Under the pieces are notes generated by a model. It searched no databases. It saw only the letters and a program-made list of their open reading frames with translations, and had not been told where the DNA came from. Shown piece by piece: positions 53,685-63,813 of a stretch of 64,000 nt of DNA. Position numbers and translations under genes: made by a program. Source of the stretch: RDYJ01 sp034931405 (GTDB lineage: Bacteria > Cyanobacteriota > Cyanobacteriia > Cyanobacteriales > Nostocaceae); contig NZ_JAYGHA010000005.1 of the NCBI RefSeq assembly GCF_034931405.1, positions 153,810 through 217,809 on the forward strand, read 5' to 3'. How positions within the stretch are numbered: position 1 is the first letter of the stretch; each line of letters opens with the position of its first letter.

Positions 53685-53897
53685 CTATGCTTCGTCGTAG
53701 GCTTCTAAATCTAAAAGGTGGATATAAGGCTCAACTAACTCGGGACGCTGAAAAGCGATTGCTCGCAGTAAATGCCAATCATTTAAACCCTCAAAAGCAT
53801 TGCTATAATTATCCAATTCCAGACGGGTAGCCAAATCTTGTACATCTGTTGCTGTCATGGCAGCAATTTCTTTCCTGGAAATGCTTAGAGTTGTCAT
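53685..53897 (-). CDS. DUF2555 family protein
   Basis: 70 aa from ATG 53897; TTG 53924 would add nine residues. The block DNYSNAFEGLNDWHLLRAIA and the following AFQRPELVEPYIHLLDLE are the DUF2555 pattern, restricted to cyanobacteria. Function unknown. The coaBC gene follows on the same strand. Confidence 0.8.
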   Translation of the reverse strand: MTTLSISRKEIAAMTATDVQDLATRLELDNYSNAFEGLNDWHLLRAIAFQRPELVEPYIHLLDLEAYDEA

Positions 53898-54040
53898 AAT
53901 GCTTGCCCCTCCCTTTTGCAGCATTCGGATTCAGCCTGGGGTGGAGTTGCGCTAGAATATTCCACCAAATCTATATTACTCATTAGTGGACATCAAATTT
54001 GTAAATATTTTGCTGATTTATGTTCTAAATTGTAAAAAAT

Positions 54041-54679
54041 TTATAACTTAGTCTCACCAATTACGTTGACAACAAAATTTCTTAGCACCTCTAACATTTC
54101 TAAATTAATTTCATGTCCCATGTCAAATTCATGGTAATTTACTGCCACTCCTAATGCTTGTGCCACATCTCTGGCCTTGATAGCAGCCGACAATGGTACA
54201 ACTTCATCCTGTCTACCGTGCATAATTAATGTCGGTGGAAAATTACCTTTATTGAGGGCAGCTACCCCAGGATGTAAATACCCACTCATGACAACTAAAC
54301 CAGCCAGGGGTAAGCTTAATCCTACATCCAAAGTCATAGCACCACCTTGAGAAAACCCACTCAAAATAGTCCGCGATAAAGGAACACCTGTATTAGCTTC
54401 TAAAGATTGCAACCAATCAATTAACAATTGGCGACTTTCTACCAATCCTTGATACATACTTTCATCCCGCAAGTCATACCACGCCCTACCGGTCGAAGAA
54501 TGGGGATATGGATAAGGTGCATTGGGCAACAAAAATTCATAATCAGGTAAGTTGAGATAAGGCAACAAAGAGGCCACATCTTGAGCATTTGCACCCCAAC
54601 CGTGTAACGTGACGATTAAGGCGGCTGGTGTTTGCTCTGTTTTTGGCGAAACTTTGATGAAATTTAATGTTGTATCCAT
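54041..54679 (-). CDS. alpha/beta-hydrolase (carboxylesterase/phospholipase family)
   Basis: 212 aa. The nucleophile motif is GFSQGG (near residue 108); LHGWGANAQD is the oxyanion strand, and HGRQDEVVPL and MGHEINLEM supply Asp and His. This matches YpfH/acyl-protein thioesterase-like enzymes that cleave short acyl esters. It probably acts in the cytoplasm. Separate from dxs, with GGGAACA repeats between. Confidence 0.88.
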   Translation of the reverse strand: MDTTLNFIKVSPKTEQTPAALIVTLHGWGANAQDVASLLPYLNLPDYEFLLPNAPYPYPHSSTGRAWYDLRDESMYQGLVESRQLLIDWLQSLEANTGVPLSRTILSGFSQGGAMTLDVGLSLPLAGLVVMSGYLHPGVAALNKGNFPPTLIMHGRQDEVVPLSAAIKARDVAQALGVAVNYHEFDMGHEINLEMLEVLRNFVVNVIGETKL

Positions 54680-54716
54680 AAAGATAAATTACCGTTAACT
54701 GGGAAACATATTAAAG

Positions 54717-54760
54717 GGAAAAGGGAATAGGGAACAGGGAACAGGGAATAGGGAACACAG
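54717..54760. repeat. GGGAACA/GGGAATA tandem repeat
   Basis: About five units of a 7-bp repeat between the hydrolase gene and dxs. Confidence 0.7.
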
Positions 54761-54840
54761 GACAGGTCATCCTTTTGTATGATTGAAGTAGACGCTACAT
54801 TTACTCAAATTCCCATGCAGCGCATGGGAACGAGAGTTGA

Positions 54841-56748
54841 CTAAATCAAAGCAGCAGCTTGTTTCTGAAAGAAAGCTTGTAATACTGTTTCTGCAATTTG
54901 CTGACTGGTTAAACCTAAATTAGCCTTAGATTGATCAGGTGTAGCATGATCTACTAAAATATCAGGAACACCAATCCGCTTCACAGGTACAACAACATTA
55001 GCATCAAGTAAAGCCTCAGCTACAGCAGAACCAAAGCCACCCATTAAACAACCTTCTTCCAAAGTCACAACCCGGCCGATTTGTTTGGCTAAAGGTAAGA
55101 TTAAATCCGTATCTAAAGGCTTAACAAACCGAGCATTAATGACAGTTGCTTCAATGCCATGTTCGCTGAGAATTTCTGCGGCTTGCATACCTGGGTAAAC
55201 CATTGTGCCATAGCCAAGAATTAACACATCATCGCCTTGACGCAGAATTTCTCCTTTACCGATTTCCAAAGGTTCCCATCCTTCTTCCATCAAAGGGACA
55301 CCGTGACCATTACCACGGGGGAAACGCATGGAAATAGGTCCATCAGTATATTCAATACCTGTAACTACCATCCGTTGTAGTTCCGCTTCATCCTTGGGAG
55401 CCATTACCACCATATTGGGAATACAACGTAGATAGGCGATATCATACATCCCTTGGTGAGTTGGACCATCAGCACCAACAATACCAGCCCTATCTAAACA
55501 GAAGAAGACGGGCAGATTTTGAATGCAGACATCATGGATAATTTGGTCGTAGGCACGTTGTAAGAAGGTGGAATAAATTGCCGCCACGGGACGCATCCCT
55601 TCACAAGCTAAACCAGCAGCCACAGTGACAGCGTGTTGTTCAGCAATACCCACATCAATATATTGATTAGGTAGTTTAGCTTGGAGTTTATCTAAACCTG
55701 TACCTGTGGCCATCGCGGCGGTAATGCCGACAATTTTCGGATTTTGTTCCGCCAGTTTAACTAAGGTGTGAGAAAAGACTTTGGCGTAAGCAGGAGGTTT
55801 AGGTTTGCTGGAAGGAATAGCCTTACCAGTGGTCAAATTAAAGGGGTTTTGGGCATGATAGCCTACTTGGTCTTTTTCAGCCATTTCATAGCCTTTACCC
55901 TTGACGGTGGCTACGTGAACCAACACTGGACCAGTAATTTGATGTGCTTGTTGGAAGGTGGCAATAAGTTCTTCTAGGTTATGGCCATCAACTGGACCCA
56001 TGTAGGTAAAACCAAGTTCTTCAAAGACTGCACCCACTTTGGGAACGGCTAAACGCTTCATTCCTTCTTTGATGCGTTCGAGTTCAGGTGAAAAGGACTC
56101 ACCCACAAAGGGAATATGCTTGAACTGTTCTTCAAAATTATCTGAGAGAAACTGTACTGGTGGACTCAGACGCATTTTGTTGAGGTAACGGGGAATAGCG
56201 CCGACGTTGGGAGAGATTGACATTTCGTTGTCATTGAGAACTACCAGCAGGTTAGTTTTGGGTAAATGTCCTGCGTGGTTGATGGCTTCTAAGGCCATAC
56301 CTCCAGTTAAAGCACCATCGCCAATGACAGCTACAGCTTTAAATTTTTCCCCTTTTAAGTCGCGGGCTAAAGCCATACCTAATGCGGCTGAGATACTGGT
56401 GGAAGCGTGTCCTGCACCAAAGTGGTCAAACTTGTTTTCGCAGCGTTTGAGATAACCAGCAACACCATCTTTTTGTCTGAGAGTGTGGAAGTCATTGTAA
56501 CGACCAGTGATTAATTTGTGGGGATAAGCTTGATGTCCCACGTCCCAAATAACTTTATCCCGATCTAAGTCTAATGTCTGGTAAAGTCCTAGAGTCAATT
56601 CTACAACTCCCAAACCTGGACCCAAATGCCCTCCAGTTGCTGCAATGGTTTGTAGGTGCTTATCTCGAATTTGACGGGCTATTTGCTGTAACTGCCGAAT
56701 AGACAAACCGTGCAACTGGTTAGGATGGGTGATTTCACTCAGATGCAT
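54841..56748 (-). CDS. dxs: 1-deoxy-D-xylulose-5-phosphate synthase
   Basis: 635 aa, full length. It condenses pyruvate and glyceraldehyde-3-phosphate, the first step of the MEP isoprenoid pathway that feeds carotenoid and chlorophyll synthesis. Seen: IWDVGHQAYPHKL, the thiamine-diphosphate motif GDGALTGGMALEA...NDN, and FDRAGIVGADGPTHQG-like CLDRAGIVGADGPTHQG. The first 20 residues (LHGLSIRQL) match the family start, supporting ATG 56748. Confidence 0.96.
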   Translation of the reverse strand: MHLSEITHPNQLHGLSIRQLQQIARQIRDKHLQTIAATGGHLGPGLGVVELTLGLYQTLDLDRDKVIWDVGHQAYPHKLITGRYNDFHTLRQKDGVAGYLKRCENKFDHFGAGHASTSISAALGMALARDLKGEKFKAVAVIGDGALTGGMALEAINHAGHLPKTNLLVVLNDNEMSISPNVGAIPRYLNKMRLSPPVQFLSDNFEEQFKHIPFVGESFSPELERIKEGMKRLAVPKVGAVFEELGFTYMGPVDGHNLEELIATFQQAHQITGPVLVHVATVKGKGYEMAEKDQVGYHAQNPFNLTTGKAIPSSKPKPPAYAKVFSHTLVKLAEQNPKIVGITAAMATGTGLDKLQAKLPNQYIDVGIAEQHAVTVAAGLACEGMRPVAAIYSTFLQRAYDQIIHDVCIQNLPVFFCLDRAGIVGADGPTHQGMYDIAYLRCIPNMVVMAPKDEAELQRMVVTGIEYTDGPISMRFPRGNGHGVPLMEEGWEPLEIGKGEILRQGDDVLILGYGTMVYPGMQAAEILSEHGIEATVINARFVKPLDTDLILPLAKQIGRVVTLEEGCLMGGFGSAVAEALLDANVVVPVKRIGVPDILVDHATPDQSKANLGLTSQQIAETVLQAFFQKQAAALI

Positions 56749-57119
56749 ATTATAAGGTTTTCCTCTCTAACTCTACTTTTTGGCCTTTTTGATTTTCCCA
56801 CTTCCGGTGGCTACAAAAATCCAACTGTGATCAATGTTGTTGTATAACTATAACTTTGACGCGGGGAATTGGGCAGGAGGGCTAGTCACTGTTGATTAAC
56901 CTTAGTTAGCGACACCCAGGTTGCGACTTGATGTGAATGTAGCAGTAAATATTTTCAATCTGGCAAAAAAAAGGGGATGACATCCCCCCACTAACGCTTA
57001 AAACTCTACTTTACTTGACACAAGCCTGTATGGTCTGCGAATACTTTTGTGCAAATCAGAATAACTTGCCCTTTTCAAACATCCTCTTAGAAATTACAGT
57101 TAAATTGCGAGATTAGATC
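56749..57119. other. spacer upstream of dxs
   Basis: Contains the terminator at 56963-56987 and probably the dxs promoter. No ORF supported. Confidence 0.5.
56963..56987 (-). terminator. Rho-independent terminator of the ABC exporter operon
   Basis: On the minus strand GGGGATG-T-CATCCCC is followed directly by TTTTTTTT. It ends the minus-strand genes coming from 59943. Confidence 0.75.
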
Positions 57120-57629
57120 CTAATCGTACAACCAAGTTTTATCGGCAAAATCATCATTAGCTTGGTTGGGTTTTTCTTGTAACCTTTCAGGTAATCTGTA
57201 GGATTTTTTGGGATTAATGGATAAAGACTTGGAAATTTCATGCACAGGTTTGTTGCTTGATTCCTTTTTTATTTCATTAATTTCTTCTATCATTTTCGAG
57301 TTAGATTCTGCTAATTGTAGTGCAGTTTTCTTGGTTTCATAAAGTTCCTTAGTTAAGCTTTCTGCTAAGGATTTCTGTTCAGATAAAGTAGTTTGTAACT
57401 CAGAAATTTCTTGCTGGAGGGAAACTACTTGATGCCGTGATTTTTTTAAAGTTTCCTGCAACTCTTTAATAGTGAATTCTAAATTAGCCTGAACTCCGGT
57501 TTCTGCTGAGGAAGAAATATTTGTTTCAACTACTTTTTCCGCAGTGACTTCAATCACTGATTCACCTTGATCAGGGGTAAACTTTTGAGCTTCTTCTTGC
57601 AATAAGTCAGAAAGATTTTTCTTAGTCAT
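57120..57629 (-). CDS. coiled-coil conserved hypothetical protein
   Basis: About 169 aa from ATG 57629. It opens MTKKNLSDLLQEEAQKF, followed by a disordered acidic stretch, then a long coiled coil (about residues 55-125, KELQETLKKSRHQVVSLQQ) and a C-terminal SYRLPERLQEKPNQAN...DDFADKTWLYD motif. The basic and aromatic terminal motif looks like a binding segment. It lies 36 bp after another unknown gene and an ABC exporter on the same strand. Function unknown. Confidence 0.6.
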   Translation of the reverse strand: MTKKNLSDLLQEEAQKFTPDQGESVIEVTAEKVVETNISSSAETGVQANLEFTIKELQETLKKSRHQVVSLQQEISELQTTLSEQKSLAESLTKELYETKKTALQLAESNSKMIEEINEIKKESSNKPVHEISKSLSINPKKSYRLPERLQEKPNQANDDFADKTWLYD

Positions 57630-57665
57630 TATTTTCTCCAATTATATTGTTTATGATTTTGTTGT

Positions 57666-58100
57666 TTAATTCTGATTAAAAAATGATTTTTCACTCATCT
57701 TTTGTTCCAATAATTCTAATAAACTATCCACATCTTTACCAACTTGTTCAAAACAAATCTGTGGTGCTGGTTCAGGTGCAAATTGAATTAATTTAATTTC
57801 ACCTTTACCGATACCAATCATGATAACTTCTATTTCTGGTTTATTATTGTCAATAATGCCGATAATTTCTTGCAGTCGGTTTTCTACGCGGTCATTTAAT
57901 TGTTGTATTTGAGATTGGGGACAGTAAACAAAATGAGGCTGTGGTTGTAAATCAATGCCAATAGTACCCTGACTATTACCATTTTCTAGCCATAATCCCC
58001 AGAATAAAGCGGCTAACTCCTGTTGATTTTCTTTAACAAATCGATCTAAAAGCCGTCGCCACTTGTGATCACCTATGTCTGTTTGGATACTACTAAACAT
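57666..58100 (-). CDS. conserved hypothetical protein
   Basis: 144 aa. It opens FSSIQTDIGDHKWRRLLDRF and carries QQELAALFWGLWLENGN and IEVIMIGIGKGEIKLIQFAPEP, an alternating helix-strand pattern. No enzymatic motif is evident. It lies between the ABC exporter (34 bp away) and a coiled-coil gene, so the three are probably co-transcribed. Confidence 0.6.
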   Translation of the reverse strand: MFSSIQTDIGDHKWRRLLDRFVKENQQELAALFWGLWLENGNSQGTIGIDLQPQPHFVYCPQSQIQQLNDRVENRLQEIIGIIDNNKPEIEVIMIGIGKGEIKLIQFAPEPAPQICFEQVGKDVDSLLELLEQKMSEKSFFNQN

Positions 58101-58134
58101 AACAAATATTTGGTAAATGGTAATTTCAGATTTT

Positions 58135-59943
58135 CTATCTTAACCCTGATTGTACACGCCAGAGACTAGCGTAAACGCCGTCTTTCTCTAATAGTTGTTC
58201 GTGGGTTCCTGATTCTATTAGTTGTCCATGTTCCATGACATAAATACAATCAGCGTTGCGGATAGTGGAAAGACGGTGAGCGATCGCTATTGTAGTCCGA
58301 TTCACTGTAATCCTTTCTAGAGAACGCTGAATAGCGGCTTCTGTTTCATTATCCACTGCGGATGTTGCTTCATCCAAGATCAGAATTGGTGGATTTTTCA
58401 ACACTGCGCGAGCGATCGCAATCCTTTGTTTCTGTCCACCAGATAACTTTTGCCCTCTTTCTCCCACAATTGTCTCATAAGTTTGGGGCAACCGCATAAT
58501 AAAATCATCAGCTTCTGCTACTTTTGCCGCCATGATGATATCTTCATCTGAAGCGTCAAATGTCCCATAGGAGATATTTTCAGCCACCGTACCATGAAAT
58601 AAAAATACATCCTGACTTACCAAACCAATAGAACGGCGTAAATCACGTAAATTTAAACTTTCTAAATTCACACCATCTACAGTTATTTTGCCGTGCTGTA
58701 CTTCATAAAACCTCAGCAAAAGTTTTACTAAAGTGCTTTTACCAGAACCTGTAGAACCAACAATAGCAATTGTATTTCCTGCTGGTATTTCTAAGGATAG
58801 ATGTTTAATAATTGGTGGTCTATCTTTATAAGCAAAAGTCACATTTTGAAATTCTACAATTCCCCGCACCAAATCCACAGGTAAATTAATATTTCCTGTA
58901 TGAATATCAATGGGAGTATCTAATAAATCCATCACCCGATTACTAGAAGCCATCGCCCTTTGATATAAATCAAAAGTATCGCCTAATCTAGTTAAAGGCC
59001 AAAGTAAAAGCTGGACTAAAAATACCAGTGAACTATAAGCACCTACAGCTAATCTGCCAGCAACGGCTTCCATGCCTCCGAAAATTAATAATACTGTAAA
59101 AGCGGCCAAAATGAGAATGCGAATAATGGGAATATAAGCAGCAGAAAAAGCAATTGCTTTAGTATTACTTTGGCGATAAGCATCACTTTCAGCTTCTACA
59201 CGCGCTGCTTCATAATCTTCAGAAGTGAAACTTTTAATAGTAGTAATTCCACTCAGATTATTAGACAACCTGCCATTAAGCAAACCTACTTTTTCCCGGA
59301 CATCAGCATAGCGAGGTGCAAGTAATTTCTGAAAAGCTATAGAACCCACCAGGATCAAAGGCATAGGCAACATTGCCATCCAGGCCACACTAGGAGCTAA
59401 AATAAAAAATGTGCTGCCAATAATTACAATAGTTGTAATCACTTGAATGATATCATTTGCGCCCACATCTAAAAAACGCTCTAATTGGTTCACATCATCA
59501 CTGAGGATAGACATTAAACCACCCGTACTACGTTCTTCAAAATAAGCTAATTCCAAATCCTGTAGATGTTTGTATGCGTCTAGTCTTAAATTATGCTGAA
59601 CATTCTGCCCCAAATTACGCCACAGTAATTTATAGCGATATTCAAAAAATGATTCTAATATCCAAGTAACAACTGTGAGAAATGATAAAATTACAAATTG
59701 CCAAGTAATATCTTTAACACCTAACTGAGCAATGATAGAATCCTGTTGTTTGACAACCACATCCACCGCTATACCAATTAATGCTGGTGGTGCTAGATCA
59801 AAAACTTTATTGAGGATAGAAGCCCCAGTGGCCAGCCAAATTTGCTGACTATATTCATGTCCATAGTCAAGCAGACGTTGGAGAGGATGTACAGAATGCC
59901 TACGCCTTCTTGATGCCTTGTGAGATTTGATTCCTTTAACCAC
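58135..59943 (-). CDS. ABC exporter half-transporter (MsbA-like)
   Basis: 602 aa, a fused six-helix transmembrane domain and ATPase. Walker A GSTGSGKST, signature LSGGQKQRIAIARA, Walker B ILILDEATSAVD and the H-loop AHRLSTI are intact. An N-terminal Lys/Arg-rich stretch (SHKASRRRRHS) precedes the first helix. There is no C39 peptidase domain, so it does not cut leader peptides. It probably exports a lipid or hydrophobic compound as a homodimer. Confidence 0.93.
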   Translation of the reverse strand: MVKGIKSHKASRRRRHSVHPLQRLLDYGHEYSQQIWLATGASILNKVFDLAPPALIGIAVDVVVKQQDSIIAQLGVKDITWQFVILSFLTVVTWILESFFEYRYKLLWRNLGQNVQHNLRLDAYKHLQDLELAYFEERSTGGLMSILSDDVNQLERFLDVGANDIIQVITTIVIIGSTFFILAPSVAWMAMLPMPLILVGSIAFQKLLAPRYADVREKVGLLNGRLSNNLSGITTIKSFTSEDYEAARVEAESDAYRQSNTKAIAFSAAYIPIIRILILAAFTVLLIFGGMEAVAGRLAVGAYSSLVFLVQLLLWPLTRLGDTFDLYQRAMASSNRVMDLLDTPIDIHTGNINLPVDLVRGIVEFQNVTFAYKDRPPIIKHLSLEIPAGNTIAIVGSTGSGKSTLVKLLLRFYEVQHGKITVDGVNLESLNLRDLRRSIGLVSQDVFLFHGTVAENISYGTFDASDEDIIMAAKVAEADDFIMRLPQTYETIVGERGQKLSGGQKQRIAIARAVLKNPPILILDEATSAVDNETEAAIQRSLERITVNRTTIAIAHRLSTIRNADCIYVMEHGQLIESGTHEQLLEKDGVYASLWRVQSGLR

Positions 59944-60170
59944 AGCCGTTTACAGTTGCGTGCAGCCAATATTACCACAAATTAGGTTTATGAGTCCTGA
60001 TTGCTGATTAAGAGTAGAATTATATGAGTAGCAGTGTATTTTAAACAACCAAGTTGATAATCAGAGATTATCCGGTATTTGAGCCAATTTGTCATTAAAA
60101 ATCTAAAGACTGGCTAACTATTAGCTCCACTTAACTGAATTTGTGTTATTTTACTCAAGAATCATTATCC

Positions 60171-60176
60171 AAGGAG
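60171..60176 (+). promoter_or_regulatory. ribosome-binding site deciding a TTG start
   Basis: AAGGAG lies 8 bases before TTG 60185 of the SPFH gene. The alternative upstream start at 60143 has no such site. Confidence 0.65.
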
Positions 60177-60184
60177 ATATAATT

Positions 60185-61033
60185 TTGAAAAATCAGCAAT
60201 TTGCAAATTTGCAAACTTCAATTATAGGAATAATAGCGGCAATCTTAGTAATTCTGGGATTGAATTCCTTCGTCATTATGACCCCCGGCCAAGCAGGAGT
60301 GATTAGTATTCTGGGTAAAGCTAGAGATGGTGCTTTAACAGAAGGTATCCACTTTAAACCCCCATTTGTCTCAGTGATAGATGTGTATGATTTAACGGTA
60401 CAGAAATTTGAAGTTCCCGCAGAAAGTTCTACCAAAGATTTGCAAAATCTCACTGCTAGATTTGCGATTAACTTTCGCCTTGATCCTACACAAGTAGTTC
60501 AAGTCAGAAGAAAACAAGGTACACTAGAAAATATTGTCTCGAAAATCATTGCACCTCAAACTCAAGAAGCATTTAAAATAGCAGCAGCAAAACGCACAGT
60601 TGAAGAAGCCATTACTAAAAGAACTGAATTAAAAGAAGATTTTGATACAGCATTAGGTGAACGCTTAGATAAATATGGAATAATCGTATTAGATACGAGC
60701 GTAGTTGATCTCACCTTTTCCCCAGAATTTGCGCGAGCAGTTGAAGAAAAACAAATTGCGGAACAGCGAGCGCAAAGAGCCGTCTATATAGCCAGAGAAG
60801 CAGAACAAGAAGCTCAAGCTGACATTAACCGCGCTAAAGGTAAAGCCGAAGCCCAAAGACTATTAGCAGAAACTCTCAAAGCTCAAGGAGGACAATTGGT
60901 TTTACAAAAAGAGGCAATTGAAGCTTGGAAAACAGGTGGCGCACAAATGCCAAATGTGCTAGTTATGGGTGAAGGTTCTCAAGGTAGCATACCCTTCATT
61001 TTCAACCTGGGGAAAATGTCAAACCAATCTTGA
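60185..61033 (+). CDS. SPFH/band-7 (prohibitin-like) protein
   Basis: About 282 aa from TTG 60185. One N-terminal transmembrane helix (about residues 10-30) is followed by the SPFH domain (VIMTPGQAGVISILGKARDG, FEVPAESSTKDLQ) and a coiled coil rich in Glu and Ala (AEQEAQADINRAKGKAEAQ). Such proteins form large membrane rings linked to protein quality control, as in the slr1106-like prohibitins. It is unlinked to a protease here. Confidence 0.88.
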   Translation: MKNQQFANLQTSIIGIIAAILVILGLNSFVIMTPGQAGVISILGKARDGALTEGIHFKPPFVSVIDVYDLTVQKFEVPAESSTKDLQNLTARFAINFRLDPTQVVQVRRKQGTLENIVSKIIAPQTQEAFKIAAAKRTVEEAITKRTELKEDFDTALGERLDKYGIIVLDTSVVDLTFSPEFARAVEEKQIAEQRAQRAVYIAREAEQEAQADINRAKGKAEAQRLLAETLKAQGGQLVLQKEAIEAWKTGGAQMPNVLVMGEGSQGSIPFIFNLGKMSNQS

Positions 61034-61199
61034 TACAGCAGGGAACAGGAAGATTGAAAGTCTCTTAACATAAAGCTTTGTTCTTGAATTTTGTGGCTCA
61101 TTTACCTGAAATCTACTGTATGTGTCAAAAATATGATTAAGGTGAGCAAGTCTCACCTTACAAACACACCGAAAACTGGAGTAATAATAAACAAAATAT

Positions 61200-61619
61200 A
61201 TGTCAACTTCTAACCAAACCAATCTCACAGTCGCAGAAGCTAAAAAAATCCTCAACAAATTCAACTGCTTAGATATAGCACCTGTTCTTAAGCCATTGGA
61301 AAAAGCTTTAACTCGTCAGGCTATAATTTTACTTACTAACCTCTCTGACTACCAAATTTTAGGGATTTGTGCGGAGACAGCCGAAGAGGGAATTTTGGCA
61401 ATGAAAACCTATTCTCATGCTTTCGGTTATCAAGCACCAGATAATTTACCCCATCCAGAAGGTCCAGTTTACATCAAATTAAACGGCAAAAATGGTCTGT
61501 GTTATTTAGATTCATATCCTGGTCATCATCGCGGTGTATTAGTTTCTTGTCAATCCTATCAGGAGGGGGGAGTAAATGAAATGTATGGACATTTACCTAT
61601 TGATTTATTTGTTGGATGA
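61200..61619 (+). CDS. DUF1824 family protein
   Basis: 139 aa with the cyanobacterial DUF1824 pattern: VAEAKKILNKFNCL near the start, QILGICAETAEEG and GPVYIKLNGKNG. It is predicted to be alpha/beta-folded and cytoplasmic. Function unknown. ATG start at 61200. Confidence 0.82.
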   Translation: MSTSNQTNLTVAEAKKILNKFNCLDIAPVLKPLEKALTRQAIILLTNLSDYQILGICAETAEEGILAMKTYSHAFGYQAPDNLPHPEGPVYIKLNGKNGLCYLDSYPGHHRGVLVSCQSYQEGGVNEMYGHLPIDLFVG

Positions 61620-61626
61620 TAAAGAA

Positions 61627-61800
61627 CTGGGGATTGGGGATTGGGGATTGGGGATTGGGGATTGGGGACTGGTGATTGGTGATTGGTGATTGGTGATTGG
61701 GGAGAATAACTAATTATCAATTACTAATGACTAATGACTAATGACTAATAACTAATGACTAATAACTAATAACTAATGACCAATGACCAATGACTAATTA
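61627..61800. repeat. STRR arrays, units GGGGATT/GGTGATT, then CTAATGA
   Basis: About ten units of the first type are followed by about ten of AATGACT/AATAACT. They occupy most of the spacer before the ABC-F gene. Confidence 0.85.
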
Positions 61801-61825
61801 GCAAATGAATAATGAATAGAATTTT

Positions 61826-63754
61826 ATGAGTATTATTACATTACAATCAGTTAGCAAAGATTTTGGGATCAAAGAAATATTAAAAGATGCCAATTTTAGC
61901 CTTGATGTCACCGATAAAGTTGGTTTAATTGGGACTAATGGTTCTGGCAAATCTACCTTATTAAAAATGATTGCTGGACTAGAATCAATTGACAGTGGTC
62001 AAATTTTAACCAATTCTGGTTCTAAAATTATCTACTTACCCCAACAGCCAAATGTAGATGAAAACCGCACAGTTTTAGAACAGATATTTGCTGATAGTGG
62101 TGAACATACAAATTTAGTGCGGGAATATGAAGAACTTTCTGATAAATTAGCTCATTATCCAGAAGATAGTCAGCTAATGTCTCGCTTATCTAATGTCATG
62201 CAAAAAATGGACGCGACTGGTGCATGGGAACTAGAAACCAACGCTAAAATCATTCTCACTAAATTAGGAATTGCTGACTTTGATGTAAAAGTGGGGACAC
62301 TATCTGGAGGTTATCGCAAACGGATTGCACTAGCAACGGCTTTGTTAGCAGAACCCGATGTATTGCTAATGGATGAGCCAACAAACCATCTTGATGCTTT
62401 ATCAGTGGAATGGTTACAAAGTTATTTAAACCGTTTTCGTGGCGCACTGTTTTTAATTACTCACGACCGCTATTTTTTAGATAAAGTTACTAATAGAATT
62501 ATCGAAATTGATAGAGGTGACATTTTCACCTATACAGGTAATTATTCCTATTATCTAGAAAAGAAAGCCTTAGCAGAAGAATCTGCTGTGAGTAGTCAAC
62601 GTAAACATCAAGGTGTATTAAGACGAGAATTAGAATGGTTAAAACGCGGACCAAAAGCTAGAAGTACCAAACAAAAAGCGAGAATTGAACGCGCTCATGC
62701 ACTGCGTGATACTGAATTTAAACAAATTCAGGGTAAAGTTGATATTTCTACAGTTGGCCGACGTATTGGTAAAAAAGTTATTGAACTCAATAACATTACC
62801 AAAGCTTACGATGATAGAATTTTAATTAATGATTTCAGCTACGAATTTAGTCCCGAAGACAGAATTGGGATTATTGGTGGTAATGGTGCTGGTAAATCTA
62901 CTTTAATGAACATTATCACCGGACTGATTCAACCAGATTCCGGGACTGTAGAAATTGGTAGCACAATTCATATTGCTTATTTTGACCAACATTCTGAAGA
63001 ATTGCTCACCGCAGTAAATGAAGACCAGCGCGTGATTGATTACATTAAAGAAGAAGGGGAATTTATTAAAATCACTGACGGGACTAAAATTACTGCTTCT
63101 CAAATGTTAGAGCGGTTTTTATTTCCGGGAAATCAGCAATATGCACCCATTCATAAACTTTCTGGAGGAGAAAAACGGCGTTTATTTCTGTTACGCTTAC
63201 TGATTAGTGCGCCTAATGTCTTGATTTTAGATGAACCGACTAACGATTTAGATGTGCAGACATTAGCAGTTTTAGAAGATTATTTAGAAGATTTTTCTGG
63301 TTCTGTTATTGTAGTTTCCCATGATAGATATTTTTTAGATAGAACTGTAGATACTATTTTTGCTTTAGAAGAAGGTGGAAATTTACGGCAATATCCTGGT
63401 AATTATTCAGTTTATTTAGATTACAAAAAAGCCGAAGAAGCAGCAGCACAACAAGAAGCAGCTAATACTCAAGAAAAGCCAAAAAATACCACTGAGGAAA
63501 AATTATCATCTCCAGAAACGGAAACTAAAAAACGTCGTCGCTTATCTAATTGGGAAAAACGAGAATTTGAACAGTTAGAAGGTAAAATTGCTCAATTAGA
63601 GGATGAGAAATCAACAACAGAAAAAGCTTTAGTTGGCGTTGCAGCGGGAAATTATACTCAAGTTCAAAAGCTTTATGAACAGGTAGAAACACTAAAACAA
63701 GCGATTGATGTAGCGACAGAACGCTGGTTGGAATTAGCGGAAATGGAATCTTAA
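61826..63754 (+). CDS. ABC-F family ATPase (Uup-like)
   Basis: 642 aa, two ATPase domains without membrane helices. Walker A GTNGSGKST and GGNGAGKST, signatures LSGGYRKR and LSGGEKRR, and Walker B MDEPTNHLD and LDEPTNDLD are all present. A charged linker (SSQRKHQGVLRRELEWLKRG, arm region) separates them, and a C-terminal coiled coil as in Uup ends the protein. ABC-F factors act on ribosomes or on stalled translation; Uup also affects replication intermediates. Confidence 0.93.
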   Translation: MSIITLQSVSKDFGIKEILKDANFSLDVTDKVGLIGTNGSGKSTLLKMIAGLESIDSGQILTNSGSKIIYLPQQPNVDENRTVLEQIFADSGEHTNLVREYEELSDKLAHYPEDSQLMSRLSNVMQKMDATGAWELETNAKIILTKLGIADFDVKVGTLSGGYRKRIALATALLAEPDVLLMDEPTNHLDALSVEWLQSYLNRFRGALFLITHDRYFLDKVTNRIIEIDRGDIFTYTGNYSYYLEKKALAEESAVSSQRKHQGVLRRELEWLKRGPKARSTKQKARIERAHALRDTEFKQIQGKVDISTVGRRIGKKVIELNNITKAYDDRILINDFSYEFSPEDRIGIIGGNGAGKSTLMNIITGLIQPDSGTVEIGSTIHIAYFDQHSEELLTAVNEDQRVIDYIKEEGEFIKITDGTKITASQMLERFLFPGNQQYAPIHKLSGGEKRRLFLLRLLISAPNVLILDEPTNDLDVQTLAVLEDYLEDFSGSVIVVSHDRYFLDRTVDTIFALEEGGNLRQYPGNYSVYLDYKKAEEAAAQQEAANTQEKPKNTTEEKLSSPETETKKRRRLSNWEKREFEQLEGKIAQLEDEKSTTEKALVGVAAGNYTQVQKLYEQVETLKQAIDVATERWLELAEMES

Positions 63755-63766
63755 ATAATGATAGCG

Positions 63767-63802
63767 TAGGTCTCCAATTTTTTTTAATAAGTTGGAGACC
63801 TA
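63767..63802. terminator. bidirectional terminator hairpin
   Basis: TAGGTCTCCAA and TTGGAGACCTA form an 11-bp stem around a T-rich loop between the ABC-F gene and a convergent gene. Confidence 0.75.
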
Positions 63803-63813
63803 ATTTATAGGTA

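Noticed and set aside
58135..59943. ABC exporter as the transporter for the double-glycine peptides
   Set aside because: It lacks an N-terminal C39 peptidase domain and is about 9 kb away in another operon.
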